This document shows positions 33,851 to 43,053 of a stretch of DNA of 54,730 bases, in pieces. The translations under genes were made by a program, and so were the position numbers. Positions within the stretch are counted from its first letter, which is position 1. Every line of letters begins with the position of its first letter. Under the pieces are notes generated by a model. It was given only the letters and a program-made list of their open reading frames with translations, ran no database searches and was not told where the DNA came from. Source of the stretch: an uncultured bacterium. Lineage in GTDB: Bacteria; Desulfobacterota; Syntrophorhabdia; Syntrophorhabdales; JANXAF01. Location: contig CALKEQ010000014.1 in the NCBI GenBank assembly GCA_938084905.1, positions 1 through 54,730 on the forward strand. Direction: 5' to 3'.

Positions 33851-35043
33851 TAGAGAGTGTTATACTTAAAAATGAGAAAAAGATCATCTTTTTGGTGCTC
33901 GACGGATTGGGAGACATACCGGACAGGAGATTCTCTGGTAAAACTCCCCTTCAGGCTGCAAAAAAGCCGAATATTGATCAACTTTCGCGGGAATACGGTA
34001 TTATCGGAAGAATGATCCCTGTTGAGATTGGAATAACTCCCGGAAGTGGACCAGGACATCTGAGTCTATTCGGATACGATGCATCATCTTATGAAATCGG
34101 AAGAGGAGTTTTAGAAGCACTAGGACTCGATATGGAACTTGAAGACGGAGATGTGGCTGTGAGAGCAAACTTCTGCACAAAAAAGGACGGAATCGTTCTT
34201 GATAGAAGGGCGGGAAGGTTGAGATCGGAGGAAACGGAGAGAATATGTGCAATGATTTCAGAACGTATCAGGGAGATAGACGGAGTGAGAATCATCATCA
34301 AGCCGGGGAAGTCCCACCGCTTTGTTGTCGTTTTCAGAGGAGAAGGGCTTTCGGATAAACTTACCGATGGTGATCCACACAAAGACGGGCTACCATACGT
34401 ATATCCTGAGCCTAAAGATGAAGGTGCCCTTTTTACAGCGAAAATAGCCAAGGAGTTTCTTTTTAAGGCACATGAGGTTATCTCATCAGAAACTGTTGCC
34501 AATGGAATACTTCTCAGGGGCTTCTCAATGAAGCCAAAGATTCCCCCTTTTCAAGAAAGATACGGAATGGGCGCCTGTGCAATAGCAACTTTTCCCATGT
34601 ATAGAGGGATATCTAAGATATTGGGAATGGACGTAGTGGGAAATCCTGAAACTTACGAACAGATGGTTGAGCTTTTAAAACTCAACTTCAATAAGTATCA
34701 GTTCTTCTTTCTCCATGTGAAAGAAACAGACATAGCTGGTGAGGATGGAGATTTTGAGGCAAAGAAAGAGGTGATTGAAAGGGTTGATAAGTTGGTACCG
34801 GAAATATGGGGACTTGGCCCCGATGTTCTCGTAATAACGGGAGACCACTCCACTCCTTGTGCCTTAAGAGGACATAGCTGGCATCCCGTTCCCGTACTTA
34901 TAGTAAACAGGCTTGGAGAGACTGACTCCCTTCCTTTTGATGAAAGGAACTGTATTGTGGGAAGCATCGGTACGATATATGGAAGGAATCTTATCAATTT
35001 AGCCCTCGCCCTTAGTGCAAAACTTGATAAGTACGGCGCTTGA
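33847..35043 (+). CDS. apgM: Cofactor-independent phosphoglycerate mutase, archaeal type
   Basis: A 398-residue alkaline phosphatase-fold mutase interconverting 3- and 2-phosphoglycerate. Metal-binding motifs include FLVLDGLGDIP near the start and TGDHSTPC near the end; GSGPGHLSLFGYD and RANFCT are typical of the archaeal-type aPGAM, which also occurs in many anaerobic and thermophilic bacteria. The start is TTG overlapping the previous stop by four bases. The end overlaps comF by 29 bases. Confidence 0.92.
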   Translation: MIESVILKNEKKIIFLVLDGLGDIPDRRFSGKTPLQAAKKPNIDQLSREYGIIGRMIPVEIGITPGSGPGHLSLFGYDASSYEIGRGVLEALGLDMELEDGDVAVRANFCTKKDGIVLDRRAGRLRSEETERICAMISERIREIDGVRIIIKPGKSHRFVVVFRGEGLSDKLTDGDPHKDGLPYVYPEPKDEGALFTAKIAKEFLFKAHEVISSETVANGILLRGFSMKPKIPPFQERYGMGACAIATFPMYRGISKILGMDVVGNPETYEQMVELLKLNFNKYQFFFLHVKETDIAGEDGDFEAKKEVIERVDKLVPEIWGLGPDVLVITGDHSTPCALRGHSWHPVPVLIVNRLGETDSLPFDERNCIVGSIGTIYGRNLINLALALSAKLDKYGA

Positions 35044-35728
35044 AACTCTAAAGTGCATCACTGATCTTATCTTTCCCGACTTATGCGCAGGCTGCGGCAA
35101 AAAAGAGAAGACCTTCTGTGAGGATTGTAAAAGAGGTATAGAAGAGGTAGATCCTTACCGTTCCTGTCCTCTTTGCGGAAGATTTACTGGAAGAAGTATT
35201 ATATGCGGGGAATGTTTAGGGGAGAAGAGGAACTATTCCCGGGGCTTTTTCCTCTACTACTACACTACGCCTATAAAGAACGCAATTTACGCTTTTAAAT
35301 TTGATGGAAAAAAAAGAGTTGGGAGGATACTTGTACAGATGGCAAATGAGAGGATAATGGGGTTGAGGAATAGATTCGACTATCTTCTGCCAGTTCCTGT
35401 TACAGAGAGGAGATTGAAGGAAAGAGGCTTCAACCAAGCTTACATCATAGCAAAAGAAATCTCTCGCATTATTTCGGTTCCTGTTCTGTCAAATACTGTT
35501 ATAAAACTGAAAGAGACAAAGGACCAATACACCCTAGATAGGACTGAAAGGGCAAAAAATGTAAAAGGTGTTTTTGCATTAGTTGAGAAGGATCACCTTA
35601 AGGATAAAAACATTCTTGTCGTAGACGATCTTTTCACAACTGGCTACACAGTAATGGAAGTGGTAAAAACGCTAAGGTCCGCACAACCGAAGGATGTGTG
35701 TATCTTTGCCATAGCAAGAGCACTTTAA
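35015..35728 (+). CDS. comF: ComF-family phosphoribosyltransferase-like protein
   Basis: A 237-residue protein with an N-terminal zinc-binding part (CAGCGKKEKTFCEDC, CPLCGR, CGEC) and a PRTase domain with PRPP motif NILVVDDLFTTGYT near the C-terminus; the conserved LLPVPVTERRLKERGFNQA is present. ComF proteins help take up or process single-stranded DNA during transformation, though many carriers are not known to be competent. It overlaps apgM by 29 bases; the start is GTG. Confidence 0.9.
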   Translation: MQNLISTALETLKCITDLIFPDLCAGCGKKEKTFCEDCKRGIEEVDPYRSCPLCGRFTGRSIICGECLGEKRNYSRGFFLYYYTTPIKNAIYAFKFDGKKRVGRILVQMANERIMGLRNRFDYLLPVPVTERRLKERGFNQAYIIAKEISRIISVPVLSNTVIKLKETKDQYTLDRTERAKNVKGVFALVEKDHLKDKNILVVDDLFTTGYTVMEVVKTLRSAQPKDVCIFAIARAL

Positions 35729-38700
35729 TGAAAAAATTGATAATCGTCTTTTCGATCGTCGGTATTTTACTGGTCAGCCTATTCTACGTGAAGTCTAAAA
35801 TTTTTCCATTCGCAACGTACATGTTAGAGAAAGCAATAGGTTTGAGGGTCGTGTGGTCCCACGCTGATGTGCGGTTTAGGCCGTGGATCCTAGAGGTGGA
35901 TCTTGAAGGGGTCACTCTTTCCGGATTTGTACATGGCCGCATAAAAAACCTAAGCCTAACTGTAAACTTAAAAAAGGGGTTATGGTTTCAGTACGTTAGG
36001 CTTTCGAGTTTTAACGGAGAAATTAAGGTACCACTGGAAAAGAAAGTACTATTCTCTTTGCCTCCAATTGAATTCCTAGAAGCAGATGATGGAAGTTTTA
36101 CCTTAGAGGGTAAAAAAATCATCGTAAGAAAGGCAAAGATAGAGGGGCTTATTCCGGGGAGACCTTTTACTTTTTACGGACGGGGAGCCATAGAGCCTTT
36201 CTTCAAGGAAGGGACATTCCACATTAGGGGAATCTATGGAGAGGGTTTTAGCACCCTTAAGGGTTACTGCGATGTAAAGGGCTTAAGCCTTTTTTCATTA
36301 AATGGCTATGTTCAAGGGAAAACAGATCTTAATGGAACTTTCACATTTGAAGAAGGTCAGCTCACCCTGGGCGGCCAAATCAAAACAGAAGATGTATCAG
36401 TAAGGTCAGAAGTTCTAAAGGAGCCGTACAGATTTATCGGAGCGAAAGGATCCTTCAAGGTTGTAACTTTTAGAGAGAAGTTCTCTTTAACGACTTCTCT
36501 TATGAATTCCGACGGCATTCATATGGACATCATACTCCATCTTAAGGAAGGAAAGTTAAAGGATCTAACGCTAAGGACTAACAGGATGGGGATGGAGTTT
36601 TTTAAAAGGTACGTGAGGCTGGAAAAGCTTACAGGTTCCGATCCACTAGATCACGTAGTCACTGGAAAAATAAGGATTGAAAAACTATCCTACACTGACG
36701 ATCCCCCTTCCCTTTACACGACGATCTCACTAAGTGAAACCTCCTTTTATCTTAATCGTTTTCTCTTCGAAGAAGTGGAAGGTCAAATGGAATTGGATAA
36801 TGACAAAGTCCGAATATCTAACGCAAAGGCCCGTTATAGGTCAAGTTATGTTAGAGAGCTAGTAGGTGAGATTATTCTCAATGAGGAAAGAGGGAAACTG
36901 CGCGGAGCCTTTTTTTCAGACCTTTCCGATTTCTCCGAATATCTAAAATCCAATGAATTCCGCGTATATGAAGGGTGCGCAAAGGGAAATTTTGAGCTAA
37001 GCTGGGACAAAACTGGAGATATCGTATACTCTGGTGAGGCAGAAATAGCAAATGGCAGAGGCCACCTTTACGGGATTGACCTTGAGTTTAAGGGAAGAAT
37101 CAGATTTTCAAACGACTCCATTGAGCTTAAACCAATTTTCCTTTCTCATATGGGTACAGGTTTAAATCTCTTTGGCTCTGTGGGAAAAAATTCCGAATTC
37201 GATCTTTTAGTAAATGGAGATGTTTCATCGGAGAGTATAAGGTCACTAGTACACCTACCTTTTAAAGAGTTGGACGGCCTCTTACGAGTCGATCTGAGAA
37301 TGAAAAAGTGGCAAGACGAATTGAGTCTTATCGGAAAATTTGATCTAACAGACCTTAGCATACTTTTACCTGGAACATTTACAAAGTCACAGGGGGTCAA
37401 TTGTGATCTCGCACTCTCCGTTGAAAAAAGGGACGAAAGAATAGAGGTAAAGGATTTGAACTTAAACCTCGGTAGTCTAAATCTAAAAGGATCGGGAAAA
37501 GGTGATCCTCAAAGGATGGATTGCGATTTTTCCCTCGATGTTGAAGATACTTCACAGTTGGCCTCCCACTTCTTTTTGCAGGATTTCTCCCAAAAGGGTA
37601 ACCTTAAGGCGAATGTATCAGTAAGGGATCTCCTTTTCTCTTTGGAAAAACTTCCATACGTTAGGGGGTACGTTGAGATCGAAAACGGCTTTTTCAAGTT
37701 GCCCACATTTAAGGCTCCAATAAGCAGTATCAATTTGCGCGCTCATTTTGAAGGTGAAAAAATGGATGTGATAGTTTATAAAGCGAAGATGGGAAATTCT
37801 CTTCTCAGATCAGCTGAAATTAAGGTAGAGGGGCTCGAAGAACCTCATTTCAGCGGATATTTACATCTTGAAAAAATAGAAACCTCAGACTTTGAGGAGG
37901 AAGAGAAAAGTACTTTAATTTTTCCCGTCTTGAAAGAGGGAGACCTCGCCTGGAGAAGCAGGATCTCGATGAGATTAATGGTAGATGAGATCTACCATAA
38001 CCGGACCCTTTTACCTGGCCTTTCTTTAAGAATATCTAAAGAGGGTTCTCACATTTCATTTGAGGGCGACACTCTCTTTTTTGGAGGAAAAGCGGAATTG
38101 GTAGGCAAGCTTGCGCTTTCAGAACCAAAGCCTCAATTTAATTGCCAAATGAAAATTACTGGCATAGAGATGAAGGAGGTAAGCTCCGCTTTAGGATGGG
38201 ATGACATCTTAGAAGGAAGGGCCACTTTCTCCGTAAAGCTAAATAGCAAAGGAAAGACCTTAGAGGAAATGGGTGAAAATCTGTCAGGACAAATAATCGC
38301 TTTGGCGAAAAATGGGACTATCAGGAAATGGAACCTCCTTGCCAGAATACTCGAATTCTTAAACCTTTATCAAACGATCAAATTGAAGCTCGACTTTGCG
38401 CGGGAGGGTCTCTTCTACGAGCGGATGGGTGGGTCATTCACAGTATCTCAAGGTATACTCCACACTGAAAATTTCACCATTCACAGTCCTTCGATGATCA
38501 TAGTTGGAAAAGGTGACATAGACATCTTCCACGACAGGATAAAAGGTTCATTTTCAGTATCGCCACTTGTCGCACTCGAAAAAACAATAGACAAGATTCC
38601 TCTGCTGAGAAATATTCTCAGAAGGGAAAAGGGTTTTATCACGGTGGAATACAAGGTAAATGGAAGGCTATCAGATCCTGAAATAAGGGTAGATGTGGTA

Positions 38701-38787
38701 AAAACTGTACCGGGAAAGATTTTCGATATTTTGAAAAACATTCTCATTCTTCCAAGAGATATCATTGAACTTGATACTGGAAAATAG
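35728..38787 (+). CDS. AsmA-like large envelope protein
   Basis: A 1019-residue protein with one N-terminal membrane helix (about 2-24) and a long beta-rich periplasmic part made of repeating strands. The final 160 residues (LNSKGKTLEEMGENLSGQ, then GDIDIFHDRIKGSFSVSPL and VNGRLSDPEIRVD) match the AsmA C-terminal domain. AsmA-like proteins are thought to form bridge-like lipid channels between the two membranes. The ATG at 35728 is chosen because it overlaps the comF stop (TAATG); an ATG ten codons upstream lies inside comF. Confidence 0.82.
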   Translation: MKKLIIVFSIVGILLVSLFYVKSKIFPFATYMLEKAIGLRVVWSHADVRFRPWILEVDLEGVTLSGFVHGRIKNLSLTVNLKKGLWFQYVRLSSFNGEIKVPLEKKVLFSLPPIEFLEADDGSFTLEGKKIIVRKAKIEGLIPGRPFTFYGRGAIEPFFKEGTFHIRGIYGEGFSTLKGYCDVKGLSLFSLNGYVQGKTDLNGTFTFEEGQLTLGGQIKTEDVSVRSEVLKEPYRFIGAKGSFKVVTFREKFSLTTSLMNSDGIHMDIILHLKEGKLKDLTLRTNRMGMEFFKRYVRLEKLTGSDPLDHVVTGKIRIEKLSYTDDPPSLYTTISLSETSFYLNRFLFEEVEGQMELDNDKVRISNAKARYRSSYVRELVGEIILNEERGKLRGAFFSDLSDFSEYLKSNEFRVYEGCAKGNFELSWDKTGDIVYSGEAEIANGRGHLYGIDLEFKGRIRFSNDSIELKPIFLSHMGTGLNLFGSVGKNSEFDLLVNGDVSSESIRSLVHLPFKELDGLLRVDLRMKKWQDELSLIGKFDLTDLSILLPGTFTKSQGVNCDLALSVEKRDERIEVKDLNLNLGSLNLKGSGKGDPQRMDCDFSLDVEDTSQLASHFFLQDFSQKGNLKANVSVRDLLFSLEKLPYVRGYVEIENGFFKLPTFKAPISSINLRAHFEGEKMDVIVYKAKMGNSLLRSAEIKVEGLEEPHFSGYLHLEKIETSDFEEEEKSTLIFPVLKEGDLAWRSRISMRLMVDEIYHNRTLLPGLSLRISKEGSHISFEGDTLFFGGKAELVGKLALSEPKPQFNCQMKITGIEMKEVSSALGWDDILEGRATFSVKLNSKGKTLEEMGENLSGQIIALAKNGTIRKWNLLARILEFLNLYQTIKLKLDFAREGLFYERMGGSFTVSQGILHTENFTIHSPSMIIVGKGDIDIFHDRIKGSFSVSPLVALEKTIDKIPLLRNILRREKGFITVEYKVNGRLSDPEIRVDVVKTVPGKIFDILKNILILPRDIIELDTGK

Positions 38788-38788
38788 T

Positions 38789-39685
38789 GTGAAAATAGGC
38801 ATAATAGGCGCCGGCAAAGTGGGAATATCAATGGGGTACGTCCTAAGGAAGAACGGTCTCAACGTTATTGGATTCTCTTCCACGAGACAGGATGCTCTCG
38901 ATACTGCTAGATTTTACTGCGGAGAGTCTTTGATGTACACGAAGGATAATTTTGAGCTTGTTTGCGCCTCCGATGTGATTGGAATAACAACTCAAGACAG
39001 GAACATAAGGCCAGTTGCCAAAAGCATAGCTGAGAAATTCAGCGACTTAAGTGGGAAACTTTTTTTTCACACAAGTGGCTCCCAATCTATAGATTCTCTT
39101 CTTCCATTAAAGAAAAAAGGGGCTCTTCTCGGCTCCATCCATCCTCTTCAGACTTTTCCAGATATTCAGAGCGCCATAAGGGTTCTGCCGGAGACTTTCA
39201 TTTTTATAGAAGGCGAGAAGGATTCGATCCCCCTTCTTACGATGATAGGAAATAAACTCGGTTTCCGTACGATCCACATAGAGAGCGAAAAAAAGGTTCT
39301 CTACCATGTTTGCGCTGTCTTTGTCTGTAATCTCTTATGTGCCCTCATATATGCCGGATCAAAGCTCATGGATAGAATAGGGACAGATCTTGAGCCCTTT
39401 TTTCCCATAATAGAAACAACACTTGCGAATATAAAAGAAAAGGGTCCCATCTATGCTCTTACCGGTCCAATTGTGAGGGGAGATGTGGAGACGATTCTGT
39501 CCCATCTTGAAAACATGAGAGATATGCCTCTTTTTCTCGAAACGTACAGATCCCTTTCCCTTTTTGCGCTTGAGATCGCAAAAAAGAGAGGAACACTTGA
39601 CGAGAATACGGAGAAAGAGATAGAAAGAATCCTTATACCCCCAAAAGGAGGCACAGGTGATAGAGGAAGCAGTACGGATTCTTAG
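38789..39685 (+). CDS. Rossmann-fold oxidoreductase, DUF2520 type
   Basis: A 298-residue protein starting VKIGIIGAGKVGISMGYVLR, an NAD(P)-binding fold, with a helical C-terminal domain (VCAVFVCNLLCALIYAG...GPIVRGDVETI) of the DUF2520 kind. The family is related to ketopantoate and pyrroline-carboxylate reductases; the substrate is unknown. The GTG at 38789, just after the preceding stop, fits the family start best; TTG codons at 38765 and 38771 are alternatives. The end overlaps the sirtuin gene by 29 bases. Confidence 0.82.
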   Translation: MKIGIIGAGKVGISMGYVLRKNGLNVIGFSSTRQDALDTARFYCGESLMYTKDNFELVCASDVIGITTQDRNIRPVAKSIAEKFSDLSGKLFFHTSGSQSIDSLLPLKKKGALLGSIHPLQTFPDIQSAIRVLPETFIFIEGEKDSIPLLTMIGNKLGFRTIHIESEKKVLYHVCAVFVCNLLCALIYAGSKLMDRIGTDLEPFFPIIETTLANIKEKGPIYALTGPIVRGDVETILSHLENMRDMPLFLETYRSLSLFALEIAKKRGTLDENTEKEIERILIPPKGGTGDRGSSTDS

Positions 39686-40388
39686 GCAAACTTCATCCCT
39701 TTTAGTTATAACTGGAGCAGGAGTATCTCAAGAAAGCGGGATACCCACTTTTAGGGGAAAAAACGGACTTTGGCAAAACTACAGGGCAGAAGATCTTGCC
39801 ACCCCATGGGCATTTGAAAGGGATCCGGAGACTGTCTGGAGGTGGTACGATTGGAGAAGGGGGATAATAAAAAATGCTCAGCCAAACAGGGGGCATCTGG
39901 CAATAAAAGAGCTAGAGGAACTGTACGAAAATTTCTATCTCATTACTCAGAATGTGGATGGTTTGCACGGAAGGACTGGTGTGAAAAATATGATCGAAAT
40001 CCACGGTAATCTCTGGAGAGTAAGATGCACAAGGGAAAACATAACATTTATGCTTCTGGATGTTCCCCTTAAAGAGATTCCACCAAGGTGCAAATGTGGC
40101 GCCCTTTTAAGGCCAGATGTGGTATGGTTTGGAGAATCCATCCCTAATGAGCTTATGGAGAAAGCTTTTTCTCTACTAGAGACCTATGAAACACTAATTG
40201 TCGCTGGAACCTCTGGGGTTGTATATCCTGTAGCTTCCTTCCCAACGATTATGAAATCCAGAGGAGCAAGCGTTATAGAAATAAACGTTGAGAGGACACC
40301 AATAAGTGACGTTGCAACTGTGTCGATCATGGGAAAGACTGGGGACGTCCTCCCCGAAATTGTTGAACGATTGAAGAAGATGGTTTAG
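39657..40388 (+). CDS. cobB: Sir2-family NAD-dependent protein deacylase
   Basis: A 243-residue sirtuin that removes acyl groups from lysines using NAD. Motifs are ITGAGVSQESGIPTFRG (18-34), TQNVDGLH (97-104) and the catalytic histidine H116 in EIHG. Y64 and R67 form a YxxR motif, which in class III sirtuins and E. coli CobB binds succinyl and malonyl lysine. The zinc site is altered: C124 is followed by TRE instead of xxC, and the second pair is C145-K-C147. The start is GTG after AGGAGG. It could reverse acylation by reactive acyl-CoA. Confidence 0.92.
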   Translation: MIEEAVRILRQTSSLLVITGAGVSQESGIPTFRGKNGLWQNYRAEDLATPWAFERDPETVWRWYDWRRGIIKNAQPNRGHLAIKELEELYENFYLITQNVDGLHGRTGVKNMIEIHGNLWRVRCTRENITFMLLDVPLKEIPPRCKCGALLRPDVVWFGESIPNELMEKAFSLLETYETLIVAGTSGVVYPVASFPTIMKSRGASVIEINVERTPISDVATVSIMGKTGDVLPEIVERLKKMV

Positions 40389-40402
40389 AATTAGAAACCT
40401 CT

Positions 40403-41686
40403 GTGAGACTAAAAAGGATCGTTCTTCTCTCCCTTTTTCTTCTTTTCGCAAAAGATCTTTTCGCAAAGGTATACCTTGACGTTTACGCAACTGGAATTAG
40501 GAAGGTTATAATTGCGGTCCCCTATTTTAAAAGTACTGAGGCTACAAGGCTTAGAGCAGAATTGCCAGAACTCCTACAGAAAGATCTTGATTTTTCCGGT
40601 TTTTTTGCCTGTGCACCCTGGTCCTTAATGGACAGAGATTTGTTGGATGAAGGAATAGAAAGAAGTCAAATAGCCTTCAGTAAATGGAGGTCAATCGGTG
40701 TTGAGCTTCTACTAAAAGGGAAAGTGGAGGAACAAGGGGAAGAGGTTGTGACTGAGATTTATTTATACGATACTTCAGATGGATCCCTCGAATTTGCAAA
40801 AAGATACCGGTCAAGAAAGGATTTAGTTAGGGTCCTTGTACACAGAATAGCCGACGACATAATTGAATCGGTTACTGGTCAAAAAGGGATACTAAGTTCA
40901 AAACTCGTCTTTACCGCAGGTCAAAAGGGTTCAACGGATGTTTACATTTCCGGAATTGACGGTTTTGGAATAAGAAGGCTAACAAACTACAGAACAATAA
41001 CTGTTCTCCCATCCATTTCTCCTGATGGAAGGTATCTCTCGTACACTTCATACAAGGGTGGAAAACCCGACCTCTACGTTGTTGACTTAAAAACCGGCCA
41101 TGAGGTCTTTGTGGACAGAGATGAAGGGATGAAGGTTGGGAGGGAATGGCTCGATAGAAAGACACTATTGTACTCTCACACTTACGGAAAATTCTCATCC
41201 ATAGTTAAACTCGACCTTGAAACTAAGACGAAAAAAACGATCCTTAAAAAAGAGGGAATTATAACAAGCCCGTCTCCATCACCAGACGGAAAGAGGATCG
41301 TATTTACTTCCGATATGCATGGAACACCGCAAATATTCTCAATGGATATGGTCACAGGAGAGATAAAGAGGCTCACATATCAGGGTAAGTACAACACATC
41401 ACCATCCTACTCACCAAGGGGTGATCTTATAGCATTTGTGGCAAAAATAGAGGGGGCTCTGGAGATATGCGTTATGGACCCTTCCGGAAGTAACGTAAGG
41501 ATACTTACCAATTCAGGTGATATAAACGACTCTCCCCATTTTTCAAATTGCGGACGGTACATAGTATTCTCTTCCCAGAGGAAAGGAAAAACAAAGATAA
41601 ACATAATGTTCACAAATGGGGAAAATAAGAGGGTACTCGATCTCACAAATCAAAATGAGATGCAACCAAGATTTGTTCCCCAATAA
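40403..41686 (+). CDS. tolB: Tol-Pal system protein TolB
   Basis: A 427-residue periplasmic protein with a signal peptide (basic start, then IVLLSLFLLFAKDLFA), an N-terminal alpha/beta domain and a six-bladed beta propeller with repeats such as SPDGRYLSYTS, SPDGKRIVFTS, SPRGDLIAFVA and SNCGRYIVFSS. TolB binds Pal and takes part in outer-membrane constriction. The start is GTG. tolQ, tolR and tolA are not in the window. Confidence 0.93.
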   Translation: MRLKRIVLLSLFLLFAKDLFAKVYLDVYATGIRKVIIAVPYFKSTEATRLRAELPELLQKDLDFSGFFACAPWSLMDRDLLDEGIERSQIAFSKWRSIGVELLLKGKVEEQGEEVVTEIYLYDTSDGSLEFAKRYRSRKDLVRVLVHRIADDIIESVTGQKGILSSKLVFTAGQKGSTDVYISGIDGFGIRRLTNYRTITVLPSISPDGRYLSYTSYKGGKPDLYVVDLKTGHEVFVDRDEGMKVGREWLDRKTLLYSHTYGKFSSIVKLDLETKTKKTILKKEGIITSPSPSPDGKRIVFTSDMHGTPQIFSMDMVTGEIKRLTYQGKYNTSPSYSPRGDLIAFVAKIEGALEICVMDPSGSNVRILTNSGDINDSPHFSNCGRYIVFSSQRKGKTKINIMFTNGENKRVLDLTNQNEMQPRFVPQ

Positions 41687-41699
41687 TTGGAGGGCTAAG

Positions 41700-42260
41700 A
41701 TGAAACTACTAGCACCTATGCTTGTAATCTTTCTTCTTCTCAGTGGGTGTGCGCCAAAAGTTCTTGAGGTACCTATTAGTGATGAATGGCAAAGATTAAA
41801 GGAGACGGACGCAAAAGAGGAAGAAAGAAGGAAAGTCTCTTTAGAGCCTGAGACGAAAATTGATGAAGCAAAGATTGAGGTGGAGGAGATTCTAAAGAGA
41901 GAAAGGGAGAAAGTGGTAAAAATAGAGGAGACCCCCTTCAAAGACATTCTTTTCGACTTTGACAGTTATGCAATTAAAAGGGAGTACTATCCTTTGCTTG
42001 ACTCGATATCCGAGTGGTTAAAGATGAGGAAGGAAAAAAACGTGCTAATTGAGGGCCACTGTGACGAGAGAGGAACCCACGAATACAACCTCATTTTGGG
42101 ACAAAAAAGGGCAGAAGCTGTAAAAGAGTACCTAGTAAGGAAGGGAGTCGATGAAAAGAGGCTTAAAACAATATCTTACGGGAAGGAGAGACCCCTCGAT
42201 CCCCGCCATACAGAAGAGGCATGGGCAAAAAATAGAAGGGTCCATTTCGAGTTAAAATAG
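41700..42260 (+). CDS. pal: Peptidoglycan-associated lipoprotein Pal
   Basis: A 186-residue lipoprotein with signal sequence and lipobox LLSGC (Cys near residue 18), a charged linker and a C-terminal OmpA-like peptidoglycan-binding domain (FDFDSYAIKREY, IEGHCDERGTHEYNLILGQKRA). It tethers the outer membrane to the wall and interacts with TolB. The ATG at 41700 is chosen for the lipoprotein signal and the GGAGGGC before it; upstream in-frame ATG codons lie inside tolB. Confidence 0.95.
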   Translation: MKLLAPMLVIFLLLSGCAPKVLEVPISDEWQRLKETDAKEEERRKVSLEPETKIDEAKIEVEEILKREREKVVKIEETPFKDILFDFDSYAIKREYYPLLDSISEWLKMRKEKNVLIEGHCDERGTHEYNLILGQKRAEAVKEYLVRKGVDEKRLKTISYGKERPLDPRHTEEAWAKNRRVHFELK

Positions 42261-42270
42261 GAGAGGAGAG

Positions 42271-43053
42271 ATGAGAGTCCTTTTGATCTTTTTTGCCATC
42301 CTTTTTCTCTTCGGATGCGCGGCAAACGATGAGCTCGTAAAGACCCAAAGAACCGTTACCTATCTTAGCGCTGAACTCCAGACTCAGAGGGAGGAACTAA
42401 TAAGGGCAGTTTCACGTTTGGAAAAGGTTGAAAAGATATTAAAGGAGCAAGAGGACAGGATCATTGGAGAAAGAAAAGAAAGGGAGAGAGAGAAGGAACA
42501 GATCATAAACCTTCTCATCATAACGGACGGGCTTAGTGAGAAAATGAAGACACTTTTAGGGAAAGTTGACGAAATAGAACACCAACTAAATACTTACTGG
42601 AGGGAGACGAAGGAGGAGATTTCAAGTATTAAAAAGGCCCTCACTCCGCCCCATCCGGAAAAGAAGTTAGAAAAGTCATACGAGGAGTTTTATAAGGAGG
42701 CCTTAGAAGCTTACCAAAAGGGAAATTACGAAGAAGCAGCAAGAATGTTCAGTGAGTTTCTGAAACACCATTCTGACAAGCCTTTTGCTCCAAATGCCTG
42801 TTATTGGTTGGGAGAGAGTTTTATGGCACTAAAAAACTACGAGAAGGCTATTTTGAGTTTTCATGAAATCATCGAAAAGTACGGAACATCAGATTTCGTT
42901 CCCAGAGCTTACCTCTCCCAAGCTGAGGCTTTCTCTTTAATTGGCGACAAAAAGAGTGCACGAACTATACTAAAAAGACTGATTGAACTTTACCCCAAAT
43001 CGGAGGAGGCCAAAATAGCTGAAAGGAGATTAAAGATCCTCCTTTCAGACTGA
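42271..43053 (+). CDS. cpoB: Tol-Pal coordinator CpoB/YbgF (lipoprotein form)
   Basis: A 260-residue protein with a short signal ending in FLFGC, so probably a lipoprotein rather than the soluble periplasmic form of E. coli. A coiled coil (about 25-115) is followed by TPR repeats ([60 protein letters not shown]). CpoB links outer-membrane constriction with wall synthesis. The 3' end overlaps the convergent rpoC gene by nine bases. Confidence 0.9.
   Translation: MRVLLIFFAILFLFGCAANDELVKTQRTVTYLSAELQTQREELIRAVSRLEKVEKILKEQEDRIIGERKEREREKEQIINLLIITDGLSEKMKTLLGKVDEIEHQLNTYWRETKEEISSIKKALTPPHPEKKLEKSYEEFYKEALEAYQKGNYEEAARMFSEFLKHHSDKPFAPNACYWLGESFMALKNYEKAILSFHEIIEKYGTSDFVPRAYLSQAEAFSLIGDKKSARTILKRLIELYPKSEEAKIAERRLKILLSD
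43019..43048. terminator. Possible bidirectional hairpin at the cpoB/rpoC convergence
   Basis: A perfect inverted repeat, CTGAAAGGAG (43019-43028) and CTCCTTTCAG (43039-43048) with a ten-base loop, covers the overlapping ends of two convergent operons. There is no following T-run on either strand, so intrinsic termination is uncertain. Confidence 0.4.
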
